Positions 6,343 through 12,734 of a stretch of DNA of 12,746 nt are shown one piece after another. Source of the stretch: CAVAWX01 sp963614215. GTDB taxonomy: Bacteria; Actinomycetota; Coriobacteriia; Coriobacteriales; QAMH01. A model generated the notes under the pieces. The model saw only the letters and a list, made by a program, of their open reading frames with translations, had not been told where the DNA came from and ran no database searches. Position numbers and translations under genes: made by a program. Positions within the stretch are counted from its first letter, which is position 1, and every line of letters starts with the position of its first letter. The stretch is taken from the NCBI GenBank assembly GCA_963614215.1, contig CAVECB010000039.1, positions 1-12,746 of the forward strand, in the 5' to 3' direction.

Positions 6343-8467
6343 AGCGCTTCTTTGCCAGCTCGCCGATGGCGGCCACGTCGGCAAAGACCGCGGTGAAGCG
6401 GTTCAGCAGCTGTAGGCGCATCGTGCGCAGCGCCTCGTCGTCGTCCATGACGAGCACGTCGATGAAAAACGCGTCGATGGGCGCGCGCAGGGCGGCCAGC
6501 GCGGAGATGGCGCCCGCATGGTCGTGGGCAGCAAGCGCGGCAGCCACCGCGACTTGCGCTGCGTCGATGGCCGCGAAAAGCGCGCGCTCCGGCTCGCCCA
6601 TGAGCGCCTCGTCCGGTTCTGCGCCCAGCCCGACGTCGGCGAGGTTTGCCGCGCGGGTATAGGCCGCAGCCAAATCGTCGAAGGTCTCGGGGTCGTCTTC
6701 GCGCGCGTGCACCAAAGCCTCGATGCGCGCCATGGCCTCGGCCGGTTCGAAAAGCCCGGTGGCCGTGACGGCGCGCACGCAATCGGCGGCAAGCCCGCGG
6801 TCTTTCGCGATGACCTCAAGACGCGTGGTGAAAAACGCGCGGACCTGCGCTGCCACCTCGGCGGCGTCGAAGTCCACGACACCCGCGTATCCGGCAAGCG
6901 CCACGTCTACGAGGCGCGACAGCTCGACTACAGGGCCGTCAAGCAGGATGTTTACGATGCCGATGGCCGCGCGGCGCAGCGCAAAGGGGTCCGAGCTGCC
7001 CGTGGGGGCATCTCCTGCGGCGAAGATGCCGCATATGGTGTCGAGCTTGTCGGCCACCGCCACGACCTTGCCGGCCGTCTCGCGTGGCAGCTCGTCGCCG
7101 GCAAAACGCGGGCGGTAGTGGTCGGTGATGGCGCGAGCCACTACCTCGCCCTCGCCGCTTGCCAGCGCGTAGTGCCCGCCCATCACGCCTTGCAGGCTGG
7201 TGAACTCGACGACGGCCTGGCAGACGAGGTCGGCCTTGCACAGGTGCGCGGCGCGTTGCGCGGCCTGCGCGGTAGGCGCGTCGAGGCCTGCCTGCTCGCA
7301 GATGGCGGCGGCGAGCTTTTCGATGCGCGCCGTCTTGTCCTTCACGCTGCCGAGCTTTTCGGTGAAGACGACGTCGGCCAGTTTGTCCACGTAGCTTTCC
7401 AGCGGCATGCGCTCGTCTTCGTCCACGAAAAACTTCGCGTCGGCCAGACGCGCGCGCACGACGCGCTCGTTGCCCTCGGCGATGGTGGCGTTGTAGGCAG
7501 GGTCGCCGTTGGAGACGACGATGAAGGCGCAGTCGAGCGAGCCGTCGGCGCGATACATGGGGAAGTAGCGCTGGTGCTCCAGCATGGCGTCGCAGATGAT
7601 CTCGGGCGGCACCTGCAAGAACTCCTCGTCGAAATGGCACAGCAGCGCCGTCGGCCACTCCACGAGGTTCACCACCTCGGCAAAGGTGCCGGCCGGCGTG
7701 TCGGCCGACAGCCCCGTCTCGGCCTCGATGGCCGCAATCTGTTCGCGGATGACGCGCTCGCGCTCGGCCGCGCTCGGCACGACCTTCATCTCGGGGTAGG
7801 TGCCTACCAGCGCGTCGGCGTCGGCCACTTCAAAGGCGCGGTTTGCCATGAAGCGGTGTCCGCGCGTCGTGCGTCCGGCGACAAGACCCGCATACTCGAC
7901 GGGCACAACCGCATCGCCCAGCAGGCACAACAGCCAGCGTATGGGGCGCGAGAAGGTCACGTGCCCGCTGCCCCAGCGCTGCGACTTGGGCCAAGACATC
8001 CCCGCGACCAGCCCGGCCAGAAGCTCCGGCAGCAGCTCTGTCGTGGGACGCGCCGGCTCGTGGACGGTCGCGTAGACGTACTCCGCCCCGCTCTCGTCGG
8101 TGCGGCGCACCAGCTCGGCCGGGTCCACGCCCTTGCCGCGCGCAAACCCGACGGCAGCCTTCGTGGGCTGTCCCGCCTTGTCAAAGGCGATGGCGACGGC
8201 CGGCCCGCGCGACTCCTGGCACAGCTCGGCGCTCGTGGCAGCCACGTCTTTCACCACAAGGAGGATGCGGCGCGGCGTCGAGCAGGTCGAGACCTCGCCG
8301 TGCGCGATGCGGGCAGCATCCAGCGCGTCTGCCGCCTGCCCGACCAGCTTTTCGGTAGCCGCGTACAACGGGGATGCGGGGATCTCCTCGGTGCCAATCT
8401 CGAAGACGAGGGTGCGCGCGTCGGCGCTTGCAGCGGCGCTCGCAGCTGCGTTCATGTTCTCGCTCAT
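6341..8467 (-). CDS. glyS: Glycyl-tRNA synthetase, beta subunit
   Basis: The tRNA-binding subunit of the alpha2beta2-type (bacterial) glycyl-tRNA synthetase, acting in the cytoplasm with GlyQ. It is 708 residues, close to the usual length of about 690, the excess being an Ala/Ser-rich N-terminal stretch (residues 6-15). Family motifs include FEIGTEEIPA (22-31), CSTPRRI (62-68), KSQRWG (161-166) and FSRPIRW (172-178). A central HD-like region and a C-terminal DALR-type anticodon-binding domain follow. The start codon overlaps the glyQ stop as ATGA, with AGGGGG seven bases upstream inside glyQ, so the two subunits are translationally coupled and made in matching amounts. Confidence 0.97.
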   Translation of the reverse strand: MSENMNAAASAAASADARTLVFEIGTEEIPASPLYAATEKLVGQAADALDAARIAHGEVSTCSTPRRILLVVKDVAATSAELCQESRGPAVAIAFDKAGQPTKAAVGFARGKGVDPAELVRRTDESGAEYVYATVHEPARPTTELLPELLAGLVAGMSWPKSQRWGSGHVTFSRPIRWLLCLLGDAVVPVEYAGLVAGRTTRGHRFMANRAFEVADADALVGTYPEMKVVPSAAERERVIREQIAAIEAETGLSADTPAGTFAEVVNLVEWPTALLCHFDEEFLQVPPEIICDAMLEHQRYFPMYRADGSLDCAFIVVSNGDPAYNATIAEGNERVVRARLADAKFFVDEDERMPLESYVDKLADVVFTEKLGSVKDKTARIEKLAAAICEQAGLDAPTAQAAQRAAHLCKADLVCQAVVEFTSLQGVMGGHYALASGEGEVVARAITDHYRPRFAGDELPRETAGKVVAVADKLDTICGIFAAGDAPTGSSDPFALRRAAIGIVNILLDGPVVELSRLVDVALAGYAGVVDFDAAEVAAQVRAFFTTRLEVIAKDRGLAADCVRAVTATGLFEPAEAMARIEALVHAREDDPETFDDLAAAYTRAANLADVGLGAEPDEALMGEPERALFAAIDAAQVAVAAALAAHDHAGAISALAALRAPIDAFFIDVLVMDDDEALRTMRLQLLNRFTAVFADVAAIGELAKKR

Positions 8468-9414
8468 TCGGCCGCCCCCTTCTCCTCGGCGCGCGCATCC
8501 AAATCCGCGCCGCCGTCTTCACCATCCTGCGAGGCGATGCGCGCCCCGCCGTCTTTCACCACCACGTCCAGATAGCTCTCGCAGCAGGCCTTGGCCACGT
8601 CGCGCACGCGCAAGATGTAGTGCGCCCGCTCGGTAGCCGAGATTGCCCCGCGCGCATCAAGCAGGTTGAAGGCGTGGCTGCAGCGCATGACGCACTCGTA
8701 GGCCGGCAGCGGCAGGCCGCGTTCCAGCAGCTTGTGGCATTCGGCCTCGTTGGTCTCGAAGCGCTTGAACAGCAAGTCCACGTCGGCGAACTCGAAGTTG
8801 TAGGCGGACTGCTCGCGCTCGTTTTCGAAAAAGACGTCGCCGTAGGTGAAGCGCGTGCCATCGGCGCTCTCGCTCCACACCAAGTCGTAGACGCTGTCCA
8901 CGCCCTGGATGTACATGGCAAGGCGCTCCAGTCCGTAGGTGACCTCGGCGGGCACGGGGTCGCACTCGATGCCGCCCACCTGCTGAAAGTAGGTGAATTG
9001 CGTGACCTCCATGCCGTTGAGCCAAACCTCCCAGCCTAAGCCCCAGGCGCCCAGCGTCGGGCTTTCCCAGTCGTCTTCCACGAAACGCACGTCGTGGTGC
9101 GCCACCTCGATGCCGATGGCCTCCAGGCTGCCCAGGTAGAGGTCTTGGATGTTGTCGGGGCTGGGCTTGATCAGCACCTGGAACTGGTAGTAGTGCTGCA
9201 GGCGGTTGGGGTTGGAGCCGTAGCGCCCGTCGGCGGGGCGGCGGCACGGCTGCACATAGGCCGTCTTCCACGTGCCAGGACCAAGCGAGCGCAGGGTCGT
9301 GGCCGTGTGGTAGGTGCCCGCGCCGACCTCGACGTCGTAGGGCTGCAAAACGACGCAGCCCTGGTCTGCCCAGTAGCGCTGCAAGGTCAAGATGATGTCT
9401 TGGAAGGTGAGCAT
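8464..9414 (-). CDS. glyQ: Glycyl-tRNA synthetase, alpha subunit
   Basis: The catalytic class II subunit, which activates glycine with ATP and transfers it to tRNA-Gly together with GlyS. It is 316 residues. The motif TAYVQPCRRPADGRYG (51-66) and SNPNRLQHYYQFQVLIKPSP (67-86) are diagnostic. The protein is slightly longer than usual because of a charged, Asp/Glu/Ala-rich C-terminal tail after YLDVVVKD. AAAGGA lies six bases before the ATG. Only 54 bases separate it from lepB, too few for a T-box leader of the kind that controls glyQS in many Firmicutes, so transcription probably continues from lepB or further upstream. Confidence 0.97.
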   Translation of the reverse strand: MLTFQDIILTLQRYWADQGCVVLQPYDVEVGAGTYHTATTLRSLGPGTWKTAYVQPCRRPADGRYGSNPNRLQHYYQFQVLIKPSPDNIQDLYLGSLEAIGIEVAHHDVRFVEDDWESPTLGAWGLGWEVWLNGMEVTQFTYFQQVGGIECDPVPAEVTYGLERLAMYIQGVDSVYDLVWSESADGTRFTYGDVFFENEREQSAYNFEFADVDLLFKRFETNEAECHKLLERGLPLPAYECVMRCSHAFNLLDARGAISATERAHYILRVRDVAKACCESYLDVVVKDGGARIASQDGEDGGADLDARAEEKGAAE

Positions 9415-9468
9415 GTGCGTCCTTTTCTCGAAAACGGCGGTCGGTCGATCAAAAGTGGTCGGGGCGGA

Positions 9469-10113
9469 CTATCCGAGCGGCCCTATGCGCTCCAGCGGCC
9501 AATAGCGGAAAAACGCGTGCCCCGTCACATTGGAGACGGGCACGGCGCCGAAGTAGCGGCTGTCCGAGGAGTTCGTGCGGTTGTCGCCCATCACCCAAAT
9601 GTAGCCCTCGGGCACCGTGTAGGGGTAGCTGATGTCGTGCCCGCTGGCAAGCGGCAGCGACTGCTTGTCGTCCGTGTAGGACTCGTCGAGTTTCGAGCCG
9701 TCCACGTACACCGAGCCGTCTTTGAGGTCCACCTGTTGGCCTGCCACGGCGATCACGCGCTTGATGAGCACGCGGGAGGAATCTTCTACATCGGTGAAAG
9801 TGACGATGTCGCCTTGCGCGGGTGAGGTGCCCAGATACGAGATGCGCTCGGAGAGCACGCGGTCGCCCGTCATGATGGTGTCTTCCATAGACTCGGAGGG
9901 GATCTCGTAGGGCTTCACCACGAAATTGGTGATGAACCAGGCAAGGGCGATGGCCACGGCCACGACGATGACGAACTCGGTAAAGCTGCCAAGTACCGAG
10001 CTCTTCTTCTTTTGCTGGCGCACCTGCACCTGCACGGGCGATGCGCCGGCGGCCTGCGGAGTCGACCCCGGCGCGCCGGGCGCCCCTGGCGGTGTCGTCA
10101 TATCGTCGGGCAC
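9469..10113 (-). CDS. lepB: Signal peptidase I
   Basis: Membrane serine protease that removes signal peptides from exported proteins. With the GTG start the product is 214 residues. It has a Pro/Ala/Gln-rich cytoplasmic tail (1-35), a KKK boundary, one transmembrane helix (about 44-64) and an extracytoplasmic catalytic domain. The nucleophile is Ser75 in IPSESM. The general base is Lys118 in LIKRVIAVAG. The conserved box GDNRTNSSDSR is at 176-186. The start was chosen because GGGAGG sits five bases before the GTG. The first downstream ATG, four codons on, is 17 bases from it, and the upstream in-frame ATG at 10200 lacks a binding site. It follows trmD in the place where rplS is often found, with a possible promoter of its own. 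Confidence 0.95.
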   Translation of the reverse strand: MPDDMTTPPGAPGAPGSTPQAAGASPVQVQVRQQKKKSSVLGSFTEFVIVVAVAIALAWFITNFVVKPYEIPSESMEDTIMTGDRVLSERISYLGTSPAQGDIVTFTDVEDSSRVLIKRVIAVAGQQVDLKDGSVYVDGSKLDESYTDDKQSLPLASGHDISYPYTVPEGYIWVMGDNRTNSSDSRYFGAVPVSNVTGHAFFRYWPLERIGPLG

Positions 10114-10118
10114 GCAAG

Positions 10119-10124
10119 CCTCCC
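10119..10124 (-). promoter_or_regulatory. Ribosome binding site supporting the lepB GTG start
   Basis: GGGAGG is located five bases upstream of the GTG at 10111-10113. The spacing fits this codon and is too long for the downstream ATG at 10099-10101. Confidence 0.75.
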
Positions 10125-10146
10125 TTTTCCTCTTGTCTGCCCGCGC

Positions 10147-10175
10147 ATAAAACACACGGGTGTATTGCTTGTAAA
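10147..10175 (-). promoter_or_regulatory. Possible promoter of lepB
   Basis: TTTACA (10170-10175) and TTTTAT (10147-10152) are 17 bases apart on the minus strand, in a relatively AT-rich stretch 35 bases upstream of the lepB start. The -10 is weak. This could be a secondary promoter within the cluster. Confidence 0.35.
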
Positions 10176-10211
10176 AGGGCGCGCGTAAGGCGCACCGCAT
10201 AACCGCATTAT

Positions 10212-10240
10212 CATAGCGCCCCCACGTGCGTGCGCCTATG
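10212..10240 (-). other. Hairpin straddling the trmD stop codon
   Basis: CATA(G)GCGC pairs with GCGCTATG (arms 10232-10240 and 10212-10219, one bulged G) around a 12-nt loop. There is no T tract after it, so it is not a standard terminator. It may attenuate or mark an mRNA end between trmD and lepB. Confidence 0.4.
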
Positions 10241-10958
10241 GTGTATTTGCGGATACGCGCGCACGCTCCTCGTCGCTTAAATCAGCCGCGGCAAGCAGGT
10301 CCGGCCGCAGTCGCGCCGTGCGCTCGACGGCCTGCGCACGCCGCCACGCCGCCACCTTGCCGTGGTCGCCGGAGAGCAAAACCTCGGGCACCTCCAGGCC
10401 GCGATAGCTAGCCGGGCGCGTGTACTGGGGAAACTCGAGCAAGCCGTCCTGGAAGGACTCCTCGACGGCGCTGCCCTCGTCGCCTAGCACGCCGGGCAGC
10501 AGGCGCACAACGGCGTCCGTGACCACCATGGCCGCAAGCTCTCCGCCCGTGAGCACATAGTCGCCCAGGCTGATGCAGCGGTCGGCCAGAGTGTAGGCGC
10601 GCTCGTCGATGCCCTCGTAGCGCCCGCACACCATGATGATGCGCTCGCAGGCCGCCAGCTCGCGGGCAAGCCCCTCGTCAAAGCGCTCGCCTGCCGGGGT
10701 GAAAAAGACGATGTGGGGCGCCGGGCCGCTTGCCCGCAGATCGTCGATGGCCTCAAAGATTGGTGGGCAGCTCATGAGCAGGCCCTGGCCGCCGCCATAG
10801 GGCTCGTCGTCGGTGGTGCGGTGGCGGTCGTGGGTCCAGTCACGCAGGTCGTGCGCGGTGAAGTCCAGGATACCGCGCGAGCGAGCGCGGCCGAGTATGG
10901 ACGCGGACATGGGCCCATCGAACATACCGGGAAACACGGACAGCGTCTCGACAATCAT
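10236..10958 (-). CDS. trmD: tRNA (guanine-N1-)-methyltransferase
   Basis: SPOUT-class methyltransferase that makes m1G37 in tRNAs with G36, preventing +1 frameshifting; it uses S-adenosylmethionine in a trefoil knot. It is 240 residues, normal length. Motifs are DDEPYGGGQG (50-59), CGRYEGIDER (111-120) and SLGDYVLTGGE (130-140), which form the knot and cofactor site. SGDHGKVAAWRR (196-207) is the conserved C-terminal element. The start codon overlaps the rimM stop as ATGA, so translation is coupled to rimM. It is part of the rpsP-khpA-rimM-trmD unit common in bacteria. Confidence 0.97.
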   Translation of the reverse strand: MIVETLSVFPGMFDGPMSASILGRARSRGILDFTAHDLRDWTHDRHRTTDDEPYGGGQGLLMSCPPIFEAIDDLRASGPAPHIVFFTPAGERFDEGLARELAACERIIMVCGRYEGIDERAYTLADRCISLGDYVLTGGELAAMVVTDAVVRLLPGVLGDEGSAVEESFQDGLLEFPQYTRPASYRGLEVPEVLLSGDHGKVAAWRRAQAVERTARLRPDLLAAADLSDEERARVSANTP

Positions 10959-11701
10959 CTGCCGTCGCCTTCTTCGTCCACAATGCCGTCTATCACGTGG
11001 GTAAAAAGCACGCCGGCCTCGTCGGGGACGGATGAGGCGACGCATTCGTCCACCACGGGGACGAGCACCTCGCCGCGAGGGCCGCGCACGACCCAGACGT
11101 CGTTGGCCGGCGTCGCGATGGTCTCGACCACTTTTCCCAGCTCGCCGTAGCGCTCGTCGCGCACCGTGCATCCGATTGCGCCGCGCAAATCTGGTGCAAG
11201 CGCACCGAACGCGGAGGCGGCGGTGGAAGCGGCGGTGCGGGCGCCGACAGACGCGCTAGATCCTGCGGCGGGCGCGTCGGGGCTTTCTGCAGGCAAACCC
11301 CCCTCCACTGCCGCATCGGCGGCGCCGCCTGCAACCCAACCCGCACGCGCGAGCTCTTCATGAGCGGCCAGCAAACGCCTGCCCGAAAGGAGCTTTGCCA
11401 CTCCCACATCGTCCACCTCGGCAAAGCGCACCCGCGCCGTTTTTGCCTCAGTCTCCGCGCCCACCGCGCGCGCCCCTTCGCCCTGTTCGGCACCTGCCAC
11501 ATCTGCCGCATCCACGCCGTCGATGTATGCGACATGCAGCACGCGCGGCGCGACATTCGGGTCGGCGGGCGGCACCACGTGCAGCTCCACCTGCGTCAAA
11601 GCATAAAAAGAGACGCCTGCCGCCCTGCGGACGACGACGTCTCCTTCCAAACCAAATGCCTTCTCCACGAAGGCGGCCGTTGCAAACGGGCCTCGTGCCA
11701 A
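10955..11701 (-). CDS. rimM: Ribosome maturation factor RimM, with low-complexity insertions
   Basis: Assists assembly of the 30S subunit head, binding S19. From the proposed TTG start it is 248 residues, against about 165-180 for typical RimM. The N-terminal beta-barrel domain is recognisable (FVEKAFGLEGDVVV, 11-24; VRFAEVDDVGVAKLLSGRRL, 91-110), as is the PRC-barrel (DLRGAIGCTVRDERYGELGK, 171-190; ANDVWVVR, 199-206; VLVPVVDE, 212-219). Extra length lies in an Ala/Glu-rich insertion near 62-88 and an Ala/Ser/Pro-rich linker of about 50 residues near 119-168. Start choice: TTG at 11699-11701 lies four bases after the khpA stop, suggesting coupling, but has only a weak binding site. An in-frame ATG at 11752 would overlap khpA by 47 bases and also lacks one. 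Position and domain architecture make the identification firm; the exact start is less sure. Confidence 0.9.
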   Translation of the reverse strand: MARGPFATAAFVEKAFGLEGDVVVRRAAGVSFYALTQVELHVVPPADPNVAPRVLHVAYIDGVDAADVAGAEQGEGARAVGAETEAKTARVRFAEVDDVGVAKLLSGRRLLAAHEELARAGWVAGGAADAAVEGGLPAESPDAPAAGSSASVGARTAASTAASAFGALAPDLRGAIGCTVRDERYGELGKVVETIATPANDVWVVRGPRGEVLVPVVDECVASSVPDEAGVLFTHVIDGIVDEEGDGR

Positions 11702-11705
11702 GGGG

Positions 11706-11972
11706 CTACTCGTCTTCTTCGACGATCTCGACTTCCACGCGAAAGCCCGCATCGCTTGCCGCCGCGCGGGCCAGCGTGCGAATGGACTTGATGGTGCGCC
11801 CGGAGCGGCCGATGATCTTGCCGATGTCGTCCGGGTCTGCCGACACCTCGACGCACACCTCGCGCCCGCCCTGCTCGATCGCTTCGACGGCGACGGCGTC
11901 CGGGTTGTCGACGAGCTGCGTGACGAGCATCTCGACGAACTCGCCGACCTGCTCGTGGGTCTCGATTGCCAT
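11706..11972 (-). CDS. khpA: KH-domain RNA-binding protein KhpA
   Basis: Small cytoplasmic RNA-binding protein of 88 residues, a single KH domain. The RNA-binding GXXG loop is Gly55-Arg-Ser-Gly58 within GKIIGRSGRTIKSIR (51-65). In other Gram-positives KhpA pairs with KhpB (Jag/EloR) and binds many RNAs, affecting cell division and elongation; that role is inferred by homology. It starts six bases after the rpsP stop, with no strong binding site of its own, so translation is probably coupled to rpsP. The C-terminus is acidic (VEEDE). Confidence 0.95.
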   Translation of the reverse strand: MAIETHEQVGEFVEMLVTQLVDNPDAVAVEAIEQGGREVCVEVSADPDDIGKIIGRSGRTIKSIRTLARAAASDAGFRVEVEIVEEDE

Positions 11973-11978
11973 GAGCGC

Positions 11979-12377
11979 CTACGCTTCCTCGCCGGACTCG
12001 GCCTCTTCGGCAGCCGCGGCCTCGGCTGCGGCCTTCTCCGCCGCCGCCTTCGCCTTGGCCTCCTCGGCGGCCTTCTTCTCGGCCTCCTTCTTCTGCGCCT
12101 CTTTCAGCGCCGCGCGCTTCTGCAGGTGCGCGGGCAGCTCCTCGCCCTTGGCCTGCGCGATGATCTTTGCCACGCGATCGGAAGGCTGGGCGCCGTTGGC
12201 GATCCACTTGTCGACCTTTTCCAGGTCCAGCTCGACGATGGAAGGATCCCCTGCCGGGTCGTAGGTGCCGACCTGCTCGATGATGCGGCCGTCGCGCTTC
12301 TTGCGCTGGTCGGCCACGACGATGCGGTAAAACGGCGCCTTGTGCGCGCCACGGCGGGTCAATCTGATGACTACCAA
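11979..12377 (-). CDS. rpsP: 30S ribosomal protein S16, TTG start
   Basis: Structural protein of the small ribosomal subunit. It is 132 residues. The S16 core is at 1-80 (VVIRLTRRGAHKAPFYRIVV, 2-21; GRIIEQVGTYDP, 30-41). It is followed by a long Lys/Ala/Glu-rich tail (about 86-132), probably a helical or disordered extension, seen in several high-GC Gram-positives. The start is TTG at 12375-12377: it gives the canonical S16 N-terminus and has AAGGAG five bases upstream, while no ATG or GTG fits. It is the first gene of the rpsP-khpA-rimM-trmD cluster, with a probable promoter and a structured leader just upstream. Confidence 0.96.
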   Translation of the reverse strand: MVVIRLTRRGAHKAPFYRIVVADQRKKRDGRIIEQVGTYDPAGDPSIVELDLEKVDKWIANGAQPSDRVAKIIAQAKGEELPAHLQKRAALKEAQKKEAEKKAAEEAKAKAAAEKAAAEAAAAEEAESGEEA

Positions 12378-12382
12378 AACTA

Positions 12383-12388
12383 CTCCTT
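12383..12388 (-). promoter_or_regulatory. Ribosome binding site of rpsP
   Basis: AAGGAG lies five bases before the TTG start. It is the main evidence for a non-ATG start in rpsP. Confidence 0.8.
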
Positions 12389-12397
12389 CAAACTCAT

Positions 12398-12456
12398 ACG
12401 CCCGCACCCATTGCAGGCGTCTCATTCGAGACCGTGTGCGATTGACGGGTCGCACA
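12398..12456 (-). promoter_or_regulatory. Hairpin-rich 5' leader of rpsP
   Basis: Three stems can be drawn on the minus-strand RNA. The first is TGTGCGA/TCGCACA (12450-12456 with 12435-12441, 8-nt loop). The second is GTCTC/GAGAC (12428-12432 with 12419-12423, 4-nt loop). The third is ACGCCTGCA/TGCGGGCGT (12412-12420 with 12398-12406, 5-nt loop, one G-U-type pair). The second and third share two bases. The third ends nine bases before the ribosome binding site. I do not recognise a described riboswitch or ribosomal-protein leader; autoregulation by S16 is a hypothesis only. Confidence 0.5.
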
Positions 12457-12466
12457 GCAAACACGC

Positions 12467-12475
12467 ATGATACCA
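12467..12475 (-). promoter_or_regulatory. Candidate extended -10 promoter for the rpsP operon
   Basis: TGGTATCAT on the minus strand matches an extended -10 element (TG-N-TATCAT). No good -35 hexamer is seen 16-18 bases upstream. Transcription would begin near 12460, just ahead of the first leader hairpin. Confidence 0.45.
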
Positions 12476-12604
12476 AAAGCAGGACGTGCAGCGCACTCAT
12501 ATTCACGAAAACATGAAAGCAGTGGCTCGAGGCGCAGTGAGGGCGCGAGGACGGGCGGCGGCGGCGGTTCGATGCAAGCCCGGCGCAGCGCCTCCACACG
12601 ACGT
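12476..12604. other. Non-coding stretch with no recognised feature
   Basis: Between the rpsP promoter and the upstream terminator I see no convincing gene on either strand. Open frames here lack ribosome binding sites and recognisable protein sequence. A moderately AT-rich patch (12499-12522) could contain upstream promoter elements. Confidence 0.5.
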
Positions 12605-12648
12605 AAAAAGGGGGCGGCGCCCTTGCGGATGAAAGGACGCTGCCCCCT
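12605..12648 (-). terminator. Intrinsic terminator of the gene beyond the right edge
   Basis: On the minus strand AGGGGGCAGCG (12638-12648) pairs with CGCCGCCCCCT (12609-12619), 11 bp with one wobble, followed by a TTTTT tract (12605-12609). It ends a transcript entering from the right of the window. In many bacteria ffh lies there, but none of it is visible. It separates that transcript from the rpsP promoter. Confidence 0.75.
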
Positions 12649-12657
12649 AGTCGTGCA

Positions 12658-12693
12658 CCGAGGGGGACGGGTCGAATCTGTCCGCCCCCTCGG
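12658..12693. other. Strong GC hairpin adjacent to the upstream terminator
   Basis: CCGAGGGGG (12658-12666) pairs with CCCCCTCGG (12685-12693), and the stem continues as CGG/CCG past a bulged A at 12667. There is no T tract. On the minus strand its 3' arm contains CCCCCT, which could instead pair with the AGGGGG of the neighbouring terminator. Confidence 0.5.
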
Positions 12694-12702
12694 GTCGTGT
12701 CT

Positions 12703-12734
12703 TTCAGGCGCGCGTAACGTGCCGCGCGCCTGAA
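12703..12734. other. Perfect 12-bp inverted repeat near the right edge
   Basis: TTCAGGCGCGCG (12703-12714) and its exact reverse complement (12723-12734) enclose an 8-base loop. It is not followed by a T tract on either strand. It is the outermost of three consecutive hairpins in the spacer upstream of rpsP. Confidence 0.6.

Noticed and set aside
6246..6782. Long N-terminal extension of the PPDK regulator into glyS
   Set aside because: The open frame is Arg/Gly/Ala-rich shadow sequence of glyS, and there is no usable start in the spacer other than the ATG at 6245.
6518..8575. A 685-codon open frame on the plus strand opposite glyS
   Set aside because: It is fully antisense to a clearly identified gene, has Arg/His/Gly-rich composition typical of the complement of GC-rich codons, and shows no family motif.
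9415..9468. T-box leader for glyQS
   Set aside because: The spacer after lepB is only 54 bases, with no specifier stem or antiterminator; far too short for a T-box.
12658..12693. T-arm-like sequence suggesting a tRNA or tmRNA end
   Set aside because: A TTCGA element lies in the loop of the hairpin on the minus strand, but there is no anticodon arm, D arm or CCA end; it is a simple hairpin.
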